This document shows, piece by piece, positions 24,476 through 38,400 of a stretch of 64,000 nucleotides of DNA. The position numbers and the translations under genes were made by a program. Below the pieces are notes generated by a model that was given only the letters and a program-made list of their open reading frames with translations, was not told where the DNA came from and did no database searches. The stretch is taken from positions 434,001 through 498,000 of the forward strand of contig SMMW01000518.1 of NCBI GenBank assembly GCA_004794655.1. Reading direction: 5' to 3'. The DNA is from Marisa cornuarietis (lineage: Eukaryota; Mollusca; Gastropoda; Architaenioglossa; Ampullariidae). How positions within the stretch are numbered: position 1 is the stretch's first letter; each line of letters opens with the position of its first letter.

Positions 24476-26835
24476 ACGCAGACGTTGTTGTGATGGTTAC
24501 TCGTGGTCTGAGAACTGATTGGAACATCCCTTCTGGTTTTTTTTCCTTTAATTTTTTAAAAATAAATTTTCTTTCACCGTTTTGTTTTCTCTCTTTAGTA
24601 ATCAAACTGGAAACGATGAATCATAATAAAAGCACATTTGCTTCGCAAACACTAGGAGATTTTAGTGTAGCCATTATTCATATAACGCAACCCATTGTCA
24701 TAATCTTTTGACAATCGATTTTGATAAATTAATCTGAAATAAAAGATCAGAGAAACAGTTCTTTAGTTTTCTTCCTTATTCTTACGTTGTCAACATTTCA
24801 CCATGAACTATATCAAGATTCATTGGCTCGTGGCGCTGTTTCACATTCATACATTCACAAAATCATTCCTTCGCCATCACTGGGCCTGTATTATCTCACA
24901 AGCTGTTAAGAGAATGATTTAAAGGATGATGAAACGAATGGGAAAAAACATTTAGTTCATGAAACTCGTTTTTCAAGCAAGATGTCTGTCTGAAGGGCTA
25001 CCCGTCCTGTCATCAGATTAATCTAAAAGAGTTCTTTGGTGTTCGTCGTTGTAGACAAACGCGGCAAAATCAGACAAGAAAACTTGTTGAAAGCAAGGGT
25101 CCTGTCGCTATGACAATAAACTTTAAAACAAGTAATCAATGCAGTGTAATGGGATTCAAAAAGGTCACTTTTTTCCTGAACAGAATCGTCCTCGTACTCT
25201 ATCGTCGTTTTTATCTGTAATCCATTATCTGTTTCCATTTTCTTCGCTGTTAGTTCTCTTGTTCTGTGATTCCTCTCCACCGCTGAGCGTGGTTCACCTT
25301 ATTGTTAACTAATTGAAGGTGGCAGTAAGCCATTGAAACAAATGTTTTATTAGAATATACATTAGAATTTAAATTTTACTTACTATTTTTTCTCCTATGC
25401 GGTTGTTGAAGTACAAATCCATGTCAAAGTGAGTGACCACAACGTACTTCGATTCTTTTAAAATGGCGCTCGAACAAATGTTTTTCTTTTCCTTTGTTAG
25501 ACTACGAAACTTTTGATTGGTTGCCAGTTCCAGGGAGAGAATCATGGTGGACTACTGTTTCAGTAGTTTCCTCCCTTATGTTATTTTCATTTACGCTTGT
25601 GAAAAATTGTAATGTTTCACTGCGGGAACTTTTTGTATGGGCTCATTATCTTGGAAGTTTCTGTTGGGAATGCTATAAAAGTGTGTTTTTAAGCAAACAC
25701 AAGGTAAGGCTGTTCCTTTTCTTTAAATTTTGATCTTTCAGAATTATTTTAAATTGTTCTTCTACCTCTTTTAGTTAATATTTTATATAAAAAAATTTTG
25801 GAAAAGTGGGGAAAATCGTGCGGCACAGAGTGTCTACACTACAGGCTTCTAGCAACCACGGTTCGAATGGGTTACTATTATAAATGTGTGTATTTGTCGA
25901 ATATTATATAAGCGCTGATATTTGAGAGATGTGTGTGTAGTGTGTGTGTATTTGTAGAACGAATATTCTACACTATTAGATAGATATGTATATGTTAAAA
26001 CGACAACTTTACTTGTCTGAAGCTGAAATGATTCTTTAAGTGTATCTTCGCTTATCTATATTTATCTGTATTATCTGTATTTGGTTATTCCACGAAGCAC
26101 TTTTGAAAGGTAAACTTTTAGTAAGGGAGAGGTTGAAAGCGTGTATGTTGCTGCTGTAGCGTGTCTGGATTCTTAAAGATTCCTTAATTAAATGCAGGTC
26201 CCAACCGACCCATTTTCTGTTGTTTCTGGGCACCCGTATGTGTGTGTATGTATGTGTGTGTATGTATATGTGTAAGTGTTTTCGTGTGTGTTGTATGTGG
26301 GTGGAGGGTGGATGTACGTGTGTTTCGGTGCGTGTTCGCGTGCTTGTGTGTATCTGTACGCGTGTGCATGTTGATAAGTATGTGCCCGTATCTGTTGGGG
26401 TGGGGCTGTTCTCGAGAGTGCGAATACAGAGACAAGAGCGTGCGCGCGCCTCTGTGAGTGGCGTCGTCGTCATTTCAATTTTTCTTTCTCCGTGGGCCGT
26501 TCACTGCACGTGCGCGCACGCGCTCAGCCTACATGACAATTCCGTGCTCCGACATTCCAGAACAGGCGGTCTATCGGGCTCCACTCCATCGCCCTCTCAC
26601 AGACTCGTCCCGAGCAGTCCAAGCCACAAACAACCCACAGCCATCAGCCTCTGTCAAGTACTTGTCTAACATTTGGTCTGCTGCTATAACCACCGCGGAC
26701 CAGGACAGGTTAAAAGGAGGATTAATTAACCCTACGTCTCCTCTCCAACCTGCCATTGCGACTGCTCAGTGTATTGTCTATGACAGCTCCGCGCATCTCA
26801 GTTTTGTGGTGAAGGATGCCACTAACACGGAAATA
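24476..26835. other. SLC13 3' UTR followed by intergenic DNA
   Basis: Candidate polyadenylation signals AATAAA lie at 24625-24630 and 24738-24743. Further on there are GT-rich simple repeats (about 25930-25950 and 26230-26290). A stretch at 25500-25705 is open and hydrophobic but matches nothing I recognise. No gene is called. Confidence 0.45.
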
Positions 26836-26839
26836 CTTC

Positions 26840-26960
26840 GTCACGAGTATCTTATAGTTCATCACAAGTATCGTACTTCATCACAAGTTTCTTATACTTT
26901 ATCTCAAGTATCGTGCTTCATCACAAGTATCATACTTCCTCACAAGTACCTAATCCTTCT
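26840..26960. repeat. Degenerate ~19-21 bp tandem repeat
   Basis: About five units of the type ATCGTACTTCATCACAAGT are arranged head to tail with substitutions. The open frame running across it is a by-product of the repeat. Confidence 0.65.
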
Positions 26961-27225
26961 CTTGACCACTGCGGTGGACACAAGCTGACGGCGCCAGACT
27001 AAGTGATGTGGAAAACTCCGACTGGCTAACACAACAAGCTTCTAAACACGGCCCTAAAATAGGACCACAACAGGTATGATACATCATTTTTACCAATGTC
27101 GACAAAAGGTACAGGATTTTAAAAAAGGAGCACTTAAAGCACTTTCCTGCTTTCAGTTCCACAAAGCTGTCATGTCGATTATTTTTAACACCATAAACTC
27201 TCTCGTCAGAGGAAGGTATGTGCGT

Positions 27226-27615
27226 ATGAATATTACTATTAGTAGTACTAGTGGAGTAGTAGTCGTCATGATAGTCGTTGTCGTAGTGTTTTTAGTCGCA
27301 GTCGTATCAGTAGTCTTAGTATGATCGTAGAAGTGTACTAATAGTAGTCGTCCTCGTAGTAGTACTGTGGCAGTAGTAGTTACGGTCATAGTAGTAGTCG
27401 AAGTAGTAGCTGTAGTCGTAGTAATAGTGCTGTAGTAGTCGTAGATGTAGAAGTAGTCAGTATGATCGTAGTGGTGTAGAAGTAGTCATAGTAGTAAAGT
27501 AGTAGTCGTAGTACTCAGATTACTAGTAGTCGAAGTGTTGTGGTTGTCGTAGTAGTTGTAGTCATAGTAGTAATGTAAAAAGAGCAGTTGTCATAGTAAC
27601 CGTAGTCGTATTTGT
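27226..27615. repeat. Degenerate GTA/GTC trinucleotide tract
   Basis: Almost 400 bp is built of TAG, TCG and TAGTAG triplets in changing order. It is an old compound trinucleotide repeat. The valine- and threonine-rich frames it produces are not genes. Confidence 0.85.
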
Positions 27616-28655
27616 TAAAAACCGATTTGTACTCTTCGCTCTTAAAGCTCACTTACCTTAATAAGCTTATCCGTGACAGACAAAATCTGTGTTGTCGGGT
27701 TAACGTGGTTTACTTTCAGTGTTTTTTTCCGACTGTCACACTTACTCAAGTTCAATGATTTACTTCGGGCTTTTTTTTTTACGGTGGCGTGCTTTGCTTT
27801 ATGTTTTCTTGTTTTCTTCAACGATTCTCTTGTTGTAGGTCTTTCTTCCAAAAATAGCATAACTCCTTTTCTCCCCCTACTAGTTACCTCGCCAACCCCT
27901 CCTTTAGCCAAACTATGGCAAAACGAAAATGTCCCTAATATTAACCCCCACCTAGATATGATTCATATCGCCATAGTGGGCAGTAAACTGGGGCTGGTAG
28001 ACAGCGTTACGAATATATTTGATGTTAGTTTTAAATAATCAAACGAACGGATGCTTCGCTATATTCCCGCTTTTTTACACAGTGGAAAAGGAGAAATGCT
28101 CGTTTAGCTCAAACAATAATTAGAGAAAAGATTAACAAGGCATTTAGTGTATTTTTTTTTTACTTTTTTGTGACCTTCATATCTACAGTCCCAGAAAATG
28201 ATAAAGTTATTTTTCTCAACTTTATCATGTGATAAAGATATGGAGGTAACAAAAATCATTGACAAATACACCGAACGACTTGTTAATTTTTTTTCTTCTA
28301 TTTGTTGTACTGTTTACGTGCCTATAACCTTTGGTTTTTCATCTACTGAGCTCAACTTTCTTCGGCCAGTCTTCTTGAACTAACGCCATGGCAGTTTCCT
28401 CGTTTGTCCTCATTTGCGATGGACCTTACACAGCTTTACATTTTAGTGTAGTTTCTCTCTGGTGAAATGTGATCGGGTGGATACCAGTGATCTCCTAACG
28501 ATGTTAGCCACGTTCTTGGTTACTGATCGATTTATTCTGCGGTTGACAAATATTGGTACGGTCTGTTGACCTACACTGTGACCCAGTGACATCTTGATCT
28601 CAGTACAGGATGACATCTTCCGAACAACACCCCTGTCATTCTATTAACTTACTTA
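27616..28655. other. Intergenic, no gene seen
   Basis: Nothing recognisable beyond T- and A-rich runs. Confidence 0.4.
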
Positions 28656-28735
28656 TCGTGTGTTCTTTGTAAAGCGCCATGAGCTTGCCCACAGGGCTGG
28701 GATATGGTGCTATGTAATAAAAATAAATGTGTGAT
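28656..28735 (+). repeat. Interspersed repeat tail (AAGCGCCATGAGC ... GGTGCTATGTAATAAAAATAAA)
   Basis: TTTGTAAAGCGCCATGAGC is followed by GGGATATGGTGCTATGTAAT and an A/T tail. This is a mutated version of the GCGCTATATAAAT ending seen elsewhere in the window, and is most likely a 5'-truncated LINE or SINE. Confidence 0.6.
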
Positions 28736-30273
28736 TCCACCGTGCATACTCGCGCTCGTAAGGAGCATGCTCTTATCGCTTGATACAAGAACGAGACATG
28801 AACAACAAACGAAGGACAGAAGGTTGAACAACAGCACTGAGCTATGTCAGAACTACTTTCTCTTTGATCTTAGAGAGAAAAGACAAGTTGGAAACTGGGC
28901 GGTAAGTTGTTCAACGAGTTGAGGTCAAGCGTTGACTTCTTAAGAAGTGGTCTCACCATCGCATTTTAAAATAAACATGGGAAGACATCTGATTACAAAC
29001 TGACATTTACAATGTTTGTGATCGCAGGAAGTAAACATCTTTGCACTCAAGAAGAAGGCTTGTTGGCAGTTGGCTTGACTTTTAGAATAACCGCGTCGGC
29101 CTCAGAGACTGGCTGAAACTTGGTCAGAGAACATCCCGACAGAACATCATCATCAGTCTAATTTCTTGATTTAAAATATCGTCGAAGAGGGCAGTTGTAT
29201 ATTTTCACGTTTAGATCTACAACACAATGAATATTTTTGATCACAGCCTGTTGTTTTCCTTCTGACAGAAAACATCGGGAAACAACCAACTGTATACTTC
29301 TAGCGAAAATGCACAAGAGTTTAGGGGCACTGCATAATTATGTCCGGCATGACCATAAAAGAGGTTGATATGATGCACGTGATGCATTTGCAGGAACAGA
29401 GGTGCATGTTGATATGAATAAGCAGCTGGCTAGCGAAAATGGCACTGAGACAAAGACAGGATGCTTCAATAATAATCGCGATGACAATACTTCATACCAT
29501 CAGGGGTGTGACGCGGACCTGTTTACAGTTAGTAACCCATACCTAACCACTCGACAGTCTCGATGTTAGTCTGCTCTATAATACAAAGATCCATTAAGTT
29601 CTTTTTAACCTGCAAGTGGCATCATCCTCTCGAAAACGAAAAAGGCATTTTCTGATTTATTTGCAAGAAAATTCAAAGCCTCGTGGACTGAGTTGTACCC
29701 TTGGCTTCATCTCCGCCCAACTGATTACAAAGTCTGTTGTTTTGTGTGCGTGCGAGCAGCACATGTTAGCTGAAAAGCTGGTCAGACATTTATTTCAAAA
29801 GGTTTCAACAGCTGGAAGAAAGCATTAGAAAAATGAATCTGCCACCAGAAGTCTTCTACACATCTTCCTGTTGTCGGTGACAAGACAACTAGACAATCAA
29901 GACTTTTCCTTTATGGTCAGATTTCCACCCAGCACGAATCTCATTAGCAGCAACATCTAGCAAGCTTCATAAACGAAGTAAAAGTGTTTTCAGCTCTGTT
30001 ACGTGCTGTCACGATGATGATGAGACCAACCTTTATCAGTGTCTGAAGATTTGATTTACTGAGCGCAAATGAACAGAAGATACACACTACTTGTCTCCAG
30101 AAACAGTAAACATCATTATCCAGATAATGGTGCACACTGTTTGTGTCAGAGAATATTAGACAAGCAAGATAGTTTGCAGATTTGACTAGAGATATTTTCA
30201 ACAGCCAAATAGTCATCGGCATAACATGGGTAACGCAACACTACGAAGCACTGAATACCAAAACATTTAAAAA
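28736..30273. other. Intergenic, no gene seen
   Basis: Single-copy-looking DNA of mixed composition; no exon or repeat family was recognised. Confidence 0.4.
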
Positions 30274-30699
30274 AAACTGTCGATATCATTACCATGACAT
30301 TTCAAAACACTGTCCATATCATTACCATAACATTTCAAAACACTGTCCATATCATTACCATAACATTTCAAAACACTGTCCATATCATTACCATAACATT
30401 TCAAAACACTGTCCATATCATTACCATAACATTTCAAAACACTGTCCATATCATTACCATAACATTTCAAAACACTGTCCATATCATTACCATAACATTT
30501 CAAAACACTGTCCATATCATTACCATAACATTTCAAAACACTGTCCATATCATTACCATAACATTTCAAAACACTGTCCATATCATTACCATGACATTTC
30601 AAAACACTGTCCATATCATTACCATAACATTTCAAAACATTTTCCATGTCATTACCATGACATTTCAAAACACTGTCCATATCATTACCATGACATTTG
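30274..30699. repeat. 33-bp minisatellite, about 13 units
   Basis: The unit CATTTCAAAACACTGTCCAT plus ATCATTACCATAA repeats about 13 times with very few changes (CATAAC/CATGAC alternation and one unit with TTTTCCATGTC). Because 33 is divisible by three and the unit lacks stops in several frames, three overlapping open frames on both strands appear. They are repeat artefacts. Confidence 0.95.
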
Positions 30700-31377
30700 A
30701 AACCCTACAAAAAGGTGGCAAAACATGCCGACTGTTCTGTGTTCCTTAGTCTTTATGACACTGTTTTTTTTTACGCTTTCTTGCACATTTCAAATTTTAA
30801 AACATACCCCACACGTTCAAACAGTTCTGTGTACCTTATAAGTTGTCATTTTTCTAACTCTTGATGTCTTACACTACAGACACCAAAACATACCGAAAAC
30901 ACGCAGATTGTTCTGTGTGCCTTCGTTTAGTCATTCTTTGTATCCCTTCATCTACAAATCGTTCTTGCATATTTCATATAGCAAAACATAAAAGATCATT
31001 GTGTCTCTCAAATGTCACATCGATTTCAGCCCTATACACAAGATTGTAATGCCATCATGATCTTCAGGGTATATATCGCTGCCTTTTTAACGGAGGCCCA
31101 GCATGCACGACCTACTGACTTTTCACGTAAACGGGTTTTTTTTTTAATTTCTGATGTGTCGATCGTCACAAACATCAAGAATGAAGGTAGAAAAAAATCT
31201 TTCGCCACTTACTAAATACTGACAGAGTAAAATAATGTGCGGTTACTGCAAGCTTCTTGGTCGCAGTTCAAGAACAGTGACTTAGAAAAAATTCGCTGAG
31301 CAACTAATTTTTATTTTTTTTAATCTTGATATTTTTATTTGCAGTTTACTCTTTATCATGATTTCTTTCTTTACTCC
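30700..31377. other. Presumed upstream region of the GPCR gene
   Basis: No coding exon was seen. A pyrimidine-rich stretch with AG near 31380 may be the acceptor of a 5' UTR exon that carries the GPCR start codon. Confidence 0.35.
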
Positions 31378-31477
31378 GTCATAGAGCCAAGGGAGGTATC
31401 GCCTGCTCAGGGCTGAAGGAAAAAGTCGGAGAACCGTTTATTTCTTGAAGGTATTTATTAACACATATGAAATCATC

Positions 31478-34400
31478 ATGAATGTCTCGGACTGGACGAG
31501 TGCTGACAACAACGACACCATCACCGTCAACGAGAACCGATCCACGAGACCGTTGATGCTGGCGTCGCCACCTGTGGAGTTGTACTACTACCAGCTGGTC
31601 TTCCTGTCGGCTGCGATAGGTCTGGGGGTACCAGGTAACCTGCTGGTTATAGTTGTGTACTCTGCAGTTCCTCGAAAGATTGCCTGCGACTGGTACATCC
31701 TGTACATCGGCGGCCTTGACCTCATCGTGTGCCTCTTCCGTGTACCAACGCACCTGGCAATGGAGACAGGTAAGGGAAAAAAAGATTGATTGTCTTGGGG
31801 TTTTTTTGTTTTTTTTTTGCCTTCTAGTCATCTGAGTTTTGCGCCAAATGTCAGATCCACGCTGTAAAGTAATTGCTGCTTATTATATATACCGTGTCTA
31901 TTACAGGAGTAGACGATTATAGACATAACAGCTTGCTGCCTACTTCGCATAGCGTTTATCTAAAGAAAAAAATCGCTATGGCTACAAACATTGCGATACT
32001 TTCCTTCTGCAATGATTTTAATTATTATCGCTAATTTGTTCACTTGTTTTTTTAAATGTCTTTTGTTGTCTGAATGTGTGTGTGTGGGGGGGGGGGCTAG
32101 GTGAGTAGAGGGGTGTAAGTGCGCGCGCACGCGTGCTTGTGTCTGCTCGTAAAAACGATTTTAATTTAGAAAGGGACATACAAAGAGGGAGAGAATCAGA
32201 ATCACTTTATTGAAAAGTCCTTCGGCCCGTTTCAAGGGTGAGCATAACAAAACCATCAAAGGTATATACACATAAACTGTATAGTATGCAACAGGATTGT
32301 CATCAACACGAAGGTATTTACATTTTAACATACAAAGAGGGAGAGAGAAAGAAAGAAAGACATGACTGGCTTGCAGACAGAAAAACTGACAAACAAACAG
32401 ACATCAAAGATGGAAGAACTGTACAGTACACATTTAGAAAATTGCTTTCAGGTCTTGAGCTGAGCAAATGTACTGACGGGTGGAGACGCATTGTCTCGCC
32501 ATGACAGGAGGACACAACTGGTTGACATTGTGAAAGTCAACCGCACGATTAACAGGATGCCCCTGCATCAACAATGGCCATATTTCCAGAGGTTCCGGCT
32601 CTGATCATGCGGCTATTGACCTGCGCTGCCTTTAGGCCTCACAGGCTTCCGTAGAGGTCGGAACAGGGCGAGCTTCCCATAGAAATTTGTTGTTTGTGAA
32701 GCTCTTTGAAAGGGAGAGCAATGCGTCTCGTTCGCTTTGCTTTGTCTTCTTTGGCTTTGTCTCCCTTGCCAGCACAGCGGTCGCCCATTACAGGAAAACA
32801 GCCATTTGGGCTTAGATACAAATGTTCTGGGACCGGTTGCACAACACATTTCTAACTTTAAGCCTTTTTAGGCCTTAAATCTTTTTAGATAAAAGTGCAC
32901 ACCACAATTTTAGAATTTTTAAAACTAAAACTGCTTTAAGTAAGATAAAGTTGTTTAAGTCTCACTTTCTGTCCTGTCGGTACAATTTTTTTCTGTTCTT
33001 GTGCAGTGCATCAAAATATTAAAGAACAGATTTTGCTTCTTTAGAACACTTTTAAGTTTTAGAAACATGTTGTGCAACTCAGCCCTGAATATACAGAATA
33101 TACTCTCATAATATGAGGCTGCAAAACAATCGTTTACTCGCGTCTAAAACACAGTAATGGCTCGGACACACATGAGAAGCGCAAATTGTTTTTCCGAAAC
33201 AATCTTGTTTTTCCTGTTTGCCGTGTGATCTACACCAGAGGTTTTCAAACTGTGGTACGCGAGCACCATGCACCAAAATAAAAGAATGTGTATATATATA
33301 TATATATATTACGGGGGCTGTAAATAGGGCTGGGAGGTGGTACTCGGTCAGTTCGAATTTTCGAAATTGGTACTCGTCTGGAAATGTTTGAAAACCACTG
33401 ACCTACACCGCAAACTTTCCCAAAACGGTTTGGCAAACCTGTTGGCTCTTATTTGCGGCCTGCTTGTCGTTTTAGAATACGTTGTAAAATTTCACTTCGG
33501 CTTTCAGTTTGTCAATATGGCTTCCATGGCCGCTCGCCAACTTGACTGAACATCAAGCCATTCCATTAAGTGAATTTTTTTATAAATTGATCAAGAATTA
33601 TGGGTCCAGTGAACTTGTTTTCCTCCGTAAAAGACTTTTTAGAAAGAACAAACTTTGGGTTTGCCAGGCAATATTTGGCCGCCTGCTTTGTAGATATGAA
33701 GAAACTTCATCCCAAAGTTTTTAAATGGACGTACTGCTCATAACAATTACAGTGTGTTGGCATAACATGTTTGCTGTGTCTGAGGTAGTGTCTGCTTTCC
33801 TGACACCATAAAGTTGTAACAAGCACAAAATTCAGAGAAATAGCATACACTTGACAGCATATCGTTATAGCTAACTACTGAAGGCCGATACTGGGGATCC
33901 CGGTAGTGAAGTGGTTTAAATACTCGCACGTCATCTCGGTATGTGACATCTGTTCACAGAACTGGGCGGCTTTTTCTCCGGGTACTCCGGTTCCCCATTC
34001 CCTCCTCCAAAGTGCGAAATCACTTTCCTACTAAATCAACCTGCCAACCAAGTGCCAGTACTGGAGGTTTCAGCAGTTGAAGCCTATGTGGTGTAATCGT
34101 TAACTGCTTGGGCTGTTATTCCAAAGCAGGTGGTTCCGTGTGTGTGTGTGTGTGTGTGTGACCAGCTGTAGCTTAACTCAGCCCATAATACTTTCTTGCG
34201 TTAGAGATGCCAGTAGCCCATCAACGAAGTTGCAGAAATTCTTTAAGGGCGAAATAATCCCCTCCCCAAAATGCAGGACAAGTAGGAAGAAGCTCAGTGA
34301 ATCTCATAGAAAAACAGTTCCCTCCCCCCCCCCCGCACCCGACACACGCGGCTGTAGGGGCAGGCTGCTCTACCTCTTTTCCTTCTCTTAAGAAAGCGAA

Positions 34401-34987
34401 ATATAATGTTCTTCATGTTAAAGACACGTCTTTAAGTAAATGACTCATTTAAAACCAGAAATTTTGAGTGGAGACAATTGAGAACGCCAGTATTTTGTTG
34501 TTTATTAACTTGCTATTTCCCTTACATTGTTTTCTTATATGAAAATTTACTTGTGTTATCTTAAAAAAAACGAAATGACCAATTTCGAGGAAATATTTCT
34601 ATAAAATTTCTTCAGATGGCTTTATGATGCTTTAAGTGGCCTACGAGAGAATCCGACTGTCAAAAACCATCCTGATCAGATTGACAGAACGAACGTGTCC
34701 AACAGCAAGACTTGACACAGTTGCTAACGAGACACTGGTCTCATCTACTGGAAATAAAAGGGACGCGTAGGCAAATGATCATCACCACCACCGTCCACGT
34801 CATCATCGTCGTTGACTTCATCATTATTTATCATCAGCGTGACTGCAGTAACGATTGTAAATTTTTTGTTGTTTGTTTGTTTGTTTGTTTCCTTCCAAAC
34901 AACATTTGGGTGAAACTGACCACCAGTCAAGTCACATTGTGACCTGGAATAAGACTTTGTGCCCATCTGTCTCCTCCATTCTTTCTT

Positions 34988-35025
<38 letters not shown>

Positions 35026-35442
35026 TCACACATATATATATACGCGTGCGCGTGTGCGCACTCTCTTTCAATTTTTAGCCCCTCACTCAAATTGTAACCC
35101 CCACCAATTAATAAGCACTATGTTACCGAACAATCATTTTGATTACCTCTCTCCTTTGCCTCTGACCATTGCGGACAAGCCTTAATTTAACATCACTTTA
35201 ACAAAGCCAATCAGCAAACAACTTTCATCTTTTTCTGGATCACATTAGTAAAGTAGTAAAAAAAACCCAGTCGCGTGTCTGACAGTAACGTCCATACTTT
35301 TACATCGGAAAAAATAAATCAGCAAATTAAGCTTTGATTGTTCTCGCACGGAAAGAATAAACCAGTAAATTAAGCATTGATTGTTTTCATCTCTTTCTAG
35401 CTCTTGCGTTTTGTATAAAAGCTTCTTTATTTTGTGTGTGTG

Positions 35443-35474
<32 letters not shown>

Positions 35475-38400
35475 TGCTTACGTCCGTGCGTGCATGCTTC
35501 CTTTTTTCAAAGCATAAGTAGATAATTAGCGGAGGTAAACCAGAGATATAAGTACATATGCATCTTTCCAGTTCATAACCCCGACTCCAAAAATAAAAAA
35601 AATTAACTTCACTGCTGCTTGCAAAAACATTTCTATCTACTTATTCGTGCGTCCATCACCTCTCCTGACGCAGTTTGTTGTTCTGGCAGTAACTGTTTAT
35701 AACCTGCCATAAGTTAGTTTATTCTTCGGAGTGATGAGCGTGAAATAAACATCATTATATGTTTTCTGCGGGAATCAATTGATCTCAGGGAATTATAAAA
35801 ACTTAAAACTTGTTATAACTTGATTTAGAAGAATGGTAGCTGGCAATTACCTCTGTTACTGCAGTGAATAATTATCTTTACAAGGAACGTGTTTTCATTA
35901 ACTACATTGATTGGAGCGGTGTGTCCGGATGTTGTTCATACAGGAGGAAGTCAGTGCATTAGGTTCGCCGGGGACAACACAAACGCTTGCACGTGAGCTG
36001 AGAAAAACTCACCAAACAATTCCCTGCTAAACTCGTGTCACGTGCAAACGAAGGGCCATAACCACTCTCTCTCTCTTCTCTTACTCATGTTTCTCTCTCT
36101 CTCTCTCTCTCTTATTCGCTCTTTACAGTCTGGCTTCAGAATGACCGTTTCTTTAATTAGGTCATGAACCCTTTCTTCTCTTTTAACCTAAAGGGATACT
36201 GCAAGGATACAAATGCGTGATACTTCTTGAACAATAAAGCGATAAAATCAAGTTTAATTTCCCGTGTATTGTTACTAATGGGGTTTACTCCGTCTCCTCA
36301 GAAAGATTCCAGCGAAAGCAATTTTGTCCTTCCGGAGACCATTCAAGGATAAGAAGCCTGTCTAATTAAAGCTTCTGCTGTCAAGATTTACACCACTCCT
36401 TAACAAAGTGATTCGCATACAAAAGTTTGTAAAATAAGACAGGAACATAATTGCCAGAATTTTTTTTTTTTTTGGTCTTTTGAATCCTTTGCAAGGTCTA
36501 GAGGAGTTAGACCTTAACTCGAATGAGCTTTGATCATCTCACAAGTACAGGTGCCGTTGCTTCATGTGTCGCCTTATGGAGCGCTTTAATGGATACCGTT
36601 CATTTTAGTTTATCCTGCTTGTAAACATAATGTGTTAATAATATCTCACCTCTTAAAGAACTTCACTGGGGTATCGTGAGTGTGTGGCAATGTCTATTTT
36701 TAGGTTACTGGCAGCGCCATAGTTCCAGCGGCCTGTGTCGCCTGGTGTACTGGCTGTCACAGTCTGTCATCACTGCATCGGTCATCCTCTTCGGTTTCAT
36801 CGCCGTGGACAGGTGATAATCGCCTCAACAAACTTCAGTTCCTACTCTTTCGGGGTGTTTAAATTCTTTGGTCGCACCAGTCCCTCTAACCTAATCCAAA
36901 AGCTTCATATTTTTTTCAGCAATCGAAGCAAGATGCACACCTATTTTTGTCATGCAATAAGCCATTTGTTTTTAAACAGTCTCTTTTGGGGTTTTTAGTA
37001 CTAAACGTGACATAACTTCCCTCTTTGTCAAAAAATAAAAAAAAACAAAAGCAACAACAGCAGCACAACATTGCCAGGATGTTATCTTTGACTTCTCTAT
37101 GAAGATACCAGTTGGGCGCTAGACGTTGACCAGGCAACTAACCCGAAACAGTCATCTGAACTGAGCATAAGATAGGTTTTTGTTGCTACCTGTTACGCAC
37201 TTGTCATCTAGTTAGCACCTAGCGAGATGTCGGGCGCCTAGCCCAAGAACACCAATCGCCCCTACCATGCCCGCCATCAGTACCTGCAGGACCAGCACCC
37301 ATCACAATAAGCCATGTTCCTGCAGGTATTGCTGTGTTACTTTGTGAAGCGATTTCTACTATTAATACCGGATTTTATTTTGACGCAGGTACATCAAGAT
37401 CTGCAGGACCAACGTTCAGCTGTCATTGCGGTTCTCCCTCGGCTGTGTAACGGTTATCTCTGTCGGCAGCATGCTGTCGGCACTGCCCACCATCTGGATC
37501 TACTCCAACAACGCGCAAGGACAGTGCATCAACAGCTCGACCTTACTGGGAGAGGCCCTCACCCGCGTCTACTACTCCTTCATCTTCGTCGTCTTCATCC
37601 TCATGTTCCTTATCGTTGTCTGTTGCTACACGCTTATTGTCGTCAAGGTCAGGAGATCGAGAAAGATACTGAAGGCGCACGGAGTGCGGGATCTTGGAGC
37701 GCACAGCACCATCAGGGGGAAATCCCGCGCGAAACGGCGAGAAAACCGAGTAGGCGTGGCCAGTGTCAGGAACGAGGGGCTGGCGAGTGGCACGAAGCCC
37801 AGCTCCCTGGATTTTGATGGCAGCAGGAAGACGCCCTGGGTGACTGGAGCGTCACTGTCCTCCGCGCCGCAGAAGGTTCAAGACAAAGAGCTGCTTTGGC
37901 CAGGATCAGACGAACAGACAACGGACAGCGTTCATCTTCATGGCCATTTTATACCCCGCGAACCTACTACTGGCACCGACATGGAAACGGGGAGCAGAGA
38001 ATACAACCTCAACAGGTCACTGACTCATATTGAAGACCACGTGGGCGTGGCTGGGCTCAGCCGCAGCGATCAATCACTGGGCAGCGTTGTGGGAGTTCCG
38101 CCCACCGCAACAGGCATCGTGGAGAACATCAAGGACCTGACGATGGGTACCGACGTCGTGCACGTGATCACCATCGACAACAGCCCGACAGGCGGACAAA
38201 GGTCGACGCCGACCGAGGCTCCTAGTCACGTGACAGGCTGGCGCGGAGACAGCAAGCACGTGCCGTGTTTTCGCGTCGCACCGACCTCCGAGGTCAGCGA
38301 CGGTCCCACACACTCCACGCCGTCCACCTCCAGCATGGACAGCGAGGCCACCAGCGGAAATGGACGGCACGGCCACCTCGCCAAGATCACAACCTCCAAG

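Noticed and set aside
25494..25733. Hydrophobic open frame after the SLC13 gene
   Set aside because: It follows an AG and ends near a GTAAGG, so it could be an exon, but no family was recognised and no partner exon was found.
26220..26669. Open frames rich in Val/Cys or Thr/His near GT repeats
   Set aside because: They translate simple GT/TGTA repeats on either strand; no splice context or similarity.
26458..26988. 176-codon open frame
   Set aside because: Half of it lies in a degenerate tandem repeat and there is no recognisable domain; likely chance.
27226..27389. Val- and Thr-rich frames on both strands
   Set aside because: By-products of the GTA/GTC trinucleotide tract.
30274..30699. 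CRISPR-like or coding array
   Set aside because: Units are contiguous with no unique spacers and the genome is eukaryotic; it is a minisatellite, and the three overlapping open frames follow from its 33-bp period.
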